Source: Desulfobacca acetoxidans (lineage in GTDB: Bacteria > Desulfobacterota > Desulfobaccia > Desulfobaccales > 0-14-0-80-60-11). From it: a stretch of DNA of 13,303 bases. Both the position numbers and the translations under genes were made by a program. The stretch lies in assembly GCA_020723225.1 (NCBI GenBank), contig DYJG01000020.1, forward strand, positions 1 through 13,303, read 5' to 3'. The notes beneath the pieces were generated by a model that was not told the origin of the DNA, searched no databases, and saw only the letters and a program-made list of their open reading frames with translations. The first letter of the stretch is position 1. Each line of letters opens with the position of its first letter. Of this stretch, positions 13,053 to 13,303 are shown one piece after another.

Positions 13053-13303
13053 GTGTCTGAGACATTTTTGCGCAGAGCGGCATTCTTCGGCTTGGGCGGC
13101 GCTTTCCTGGGGGCGATCAGCAGACTGACCATCGTTGATTTGGATCTGTTTCATGAAATGGCTCTGGTGCGGGAGGCATTCAGGGCCGGCTTTCTGCCCC
13201 GGGTCGACACCTTTTCCTATCTGCCCACCGTTACGCCCGTGGTCCATCATGAATGGGGGACGGGCCTGATTCTTTATCTCCTCTGCGTGCAACTCGGCCT
13301 CGG
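13053..13303 (+). CDS. N-terminus of a membrane glycosyltransferase-like (GT-C type) protein, 3' truncated
   Basis: An open frame runs from a stop at 13020-13022 to the window edge. The GTG at 13053 is the best start: GAGG at 13042-13045 precedes it, and later ATG codons would remove conserved sequence. The 83 visible residues read SETFLRRAAFFGLGGAFLG (2-20), the start of the first membrane helix, then VDLDLFHEMALVREAFRAG, which carries an Asp-x-Asp pair in the first external loop as in GT-C fold transferases. Next come LPRVDTFSY and VHHEWGTG, then a second helix beginning LILYLLCVQLGL. The pattern of acidic pair, 'lPr.D.FSY' and 'HEWgtg' is shared by bacterial lipid-linked sugar transferases and related uncharacterised polytopic proteins. 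The enzyme is likely in the inner membrane; donor and acceptor cannot be told from this fragment. Confidence 0.6.
   Translation, partial: MSETFLRRAAFFGLGGAFLGAISRLTIVDLDLFHEMALVREAFRAGFLPRVDTFSYLPTVTPVVHHEWGTGLILYLLCVQLGL

Overview
All convincing genes lie on the + strand. The DNA is mostly GC-rich with several AT-rich spacers. The gene content fits an anaerobic, Desulfobacterota-like (sulfate-reducer or syntroph type) chromosome: an HgdB/HgdC-type iron-sulfur protein with its ATP-dependent activator, a ThiD-ThiN fusion, a soluble chemoreceptor, RadC, and many small palindromic repeats between genes. This taxonomic guess is inference from family content; no rRNA or other marker gene is present.

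Region 1 (1-3319) is a tight three-gene cluster. It starts with the C-terminus of what is probably a caspase-like (peptidase C14) protein. Next comes a 483-residue two-part protein that overlaps it by 17 bases and carries a related beta-rich module. Last is a 487-residue homologue of the oomycete transglutaminase elicitor GP42, with a Cys/His/Asp set and a VWNQP motif equivalent to the start of the Pep-13 elicitor peptide. A protease-like gene, an adaptor-like gene and a protein cross-linking enzyme in one operon is the best candidate here for an undescribed system.

Region 2 (3320-6332) holds a repeat-rich spacer, a 196-residue helical protein of unknown function, an AT-rich spacer with a palindrome, and a membrane-free methyl-accepting chemotaxis protein whose sensor-like domain lies at the C-terminus. 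A spacer with strong hairpins and two types of dispersed repeat follows.

Region 3 (6333-10701) runs HgdB-like protein, HgdC-like ATPase, APH-fold kinase, ThiDN. The last three genes overlap by 4 bases at each junction. The first pair resembles the double-cubane cluster protein and its reductase; the last pair suggests thiamine synthesis or salvage.

Region 4 (10702-13303) has radC, then a markedly AT-rich two-gene unit, probably acquired by transfer: a DUF5343-type protein and a HEPN-like protein with an R-N-x3-H motif, having its own promoter and looking like a toxin-antitoxin or defence pair. A repeat-bearing spacer follows, then the start of a membrane glycosyltransferase-like gene that runs off the window.
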